Shown in pieces: positions 63,757-64,000 of a DNA stretch of 64,000 nt. The stretch comes from an uncultured Flavobacteriales bacterium (GTDB taxonomy: Bacteria; Bacteroidota; Bacteroidia; Flavobacteriales_D; Sanyastnellaceae). Within the stretch, counting starts at the first letter, position 1. Each line of letters starts with the position of its first letter. Location of the stretch: NCBI GenBank assembly GCA_938085105.1, contig CALKGK010000005.1, positions 41,282 to 105,281 of the forward strand, written 5' to 3'. Below the pieces are notes generated by a model that worked only from the letters and a program-made list of their open reading frames with translations, made no database searches and was not told the origin of the DNA. Both the position numbers and the translations under genes were made by a program.

Positions 63757-64000
63757 GTGTCGTCGGGCCGCTACGTCCCGCCGAGCGAGCGGGGCGGCGC
63801 CAGCCGCTACCCTGCCGGAGGCCGCAGCCGCGAGGCCAAGCAGGCGCCGCCGGACATGAGTGCAATGTCGTTTCCGTCGCTCGGCGACGCGGTGCAGGAG
63901 TCGGCCAAGGCCAGCGACGCGGATCAGCAAGGCTTCACCACCGTGGGTTCCCGACACGCCGGAGGCGGCGAATCGTATAACGGACGGGGCGCATCCGGCC
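63757..64000 (+). other. GC-rich, eukaryote-like open frame (probable chimeric sequence)
   Basis: From about 63750 the composition changes sharply (49 of 60 bases are G or C in 63781-63840, versus about 24 of 60 in 63601-63660). A frame beginning at 63757, out of phase with the bacterial gene, stays open to the window end. It reads SSGRYVPPSERGG, then ASRYPAGGRSREAKQAPPD, SFPSLGDAV and GFTTVGSR. The YVPP-Arg/Gly-rich and FPSLG pattern is typical of eukaryotic RNA-binding proteins, not of Bacteroidota. It is most likely foreign DNA joined during assembly. Confidence 0.6.

Noticed and set aside
62895..63980. The complete 361-codon frame as one protein
   Set aside because: The last part crosses the composition break and replaces the expected sorting-domain strands with Arg/Pro-rich translation of foreign GC-rich DNA.

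Overview
The window reads as a chromosomal stretch of a marine-type Bacteroidota bacterium, most likely Flavobacteriales (Cryomorphaceae/Schleiferiaceae-like). The signs are a GWxTD-domain protein, a short sigma-70 factor lacking region 1.1, a type IX secretion (T9SS) C-terminal domain on a giant cell-surface protein, SprB repeats, a lipid-anchored TamL-type BamA homologue, absence of Shine-Dalgarno sequences, and many upstream regions carrying the Bacteroidota -7 box TAnnTTTG. Base composition is even and moderate (about 40% G+C where I counted) until about position 63750. There it jumps abruptly to very GC-rich DNA with a eukaryote-like reading frame, so the last 250 bp look like a chimeric join.

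Layout. 1-9.6 kb: partial lipoprotein, tRNA-Ser(UGA), GWxTD protein, family 2 glycosyltransferase, ComEC, a receiver-only protein lacking the phosphoacceptor Asp, HMG-CoA lyase, ZIP transporter plus methyltransferase, and a SiaC-type phosphoprotein. 9.6-23 kb (mostly minus strand): ABCG-type transporter with two upstream exported-protein genes, beta-helix lipoprotein, rpoD, rpsO-hairpin-pnp, accD, TamL-like protein. 23-33 kb: TrmH methyltransferase, acyltransferase, DEAD-box helicase, a four-gene minus cluster (DUF547, rhodanese, TIGR04282 transferase, purine nucleoside phosphorylase) like those linked to arsenosugar synthesis, 3-hydroxyacyl-CoA dehydrogenase, sodium:solute symporter, NlpC/P60 peptidase. 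33.3-41.4 kb: one 2714-residue T9SS adhesin made of about 23 HYR-like modules with a recently duplicated 945-bp super-repeat. 41.5-49.6 kb: response regulator, thiolase, a perfect sigma-54 promoter followed by an orphan terminator (candidate small RNA), acyltransferase, coiled-coil lipoprotein, RluA-like protein with an altered catalytic residue, NDH-2, subtilisin-like protease. 49.6-56.8 kb: a second candidate small RNA, an OmpR/histidine-kinase pair, and a formate module (fhs, fdhD, FdhF/YdeP-type oxidoreductase). 56.8-64 kb: two secreted proteins sharing Cys-rich DDGSC repeats and a dockerin-like C-terminus, REP-like palindromes, a histone H1-like protein, a double gamma-glutamylcyclotransferase, and a T9SS cargo gene cut by the chimeric join.

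Together the genes suggest an aerobic heterotroph that degrades amino acids and fatty acids (HMG-CoA lyase, thiolase, hydroxyacyl-CoA dehydrogenase), handles one-carbon units through 10-formyl-THF and formate, and invests heavily in large exported proteins. The least explained parts are the two candidate small RNAs, the start-codon-proximal promoters implying leaderless mRNAs, and the shared C-terminal module of the DDGSC proteins.
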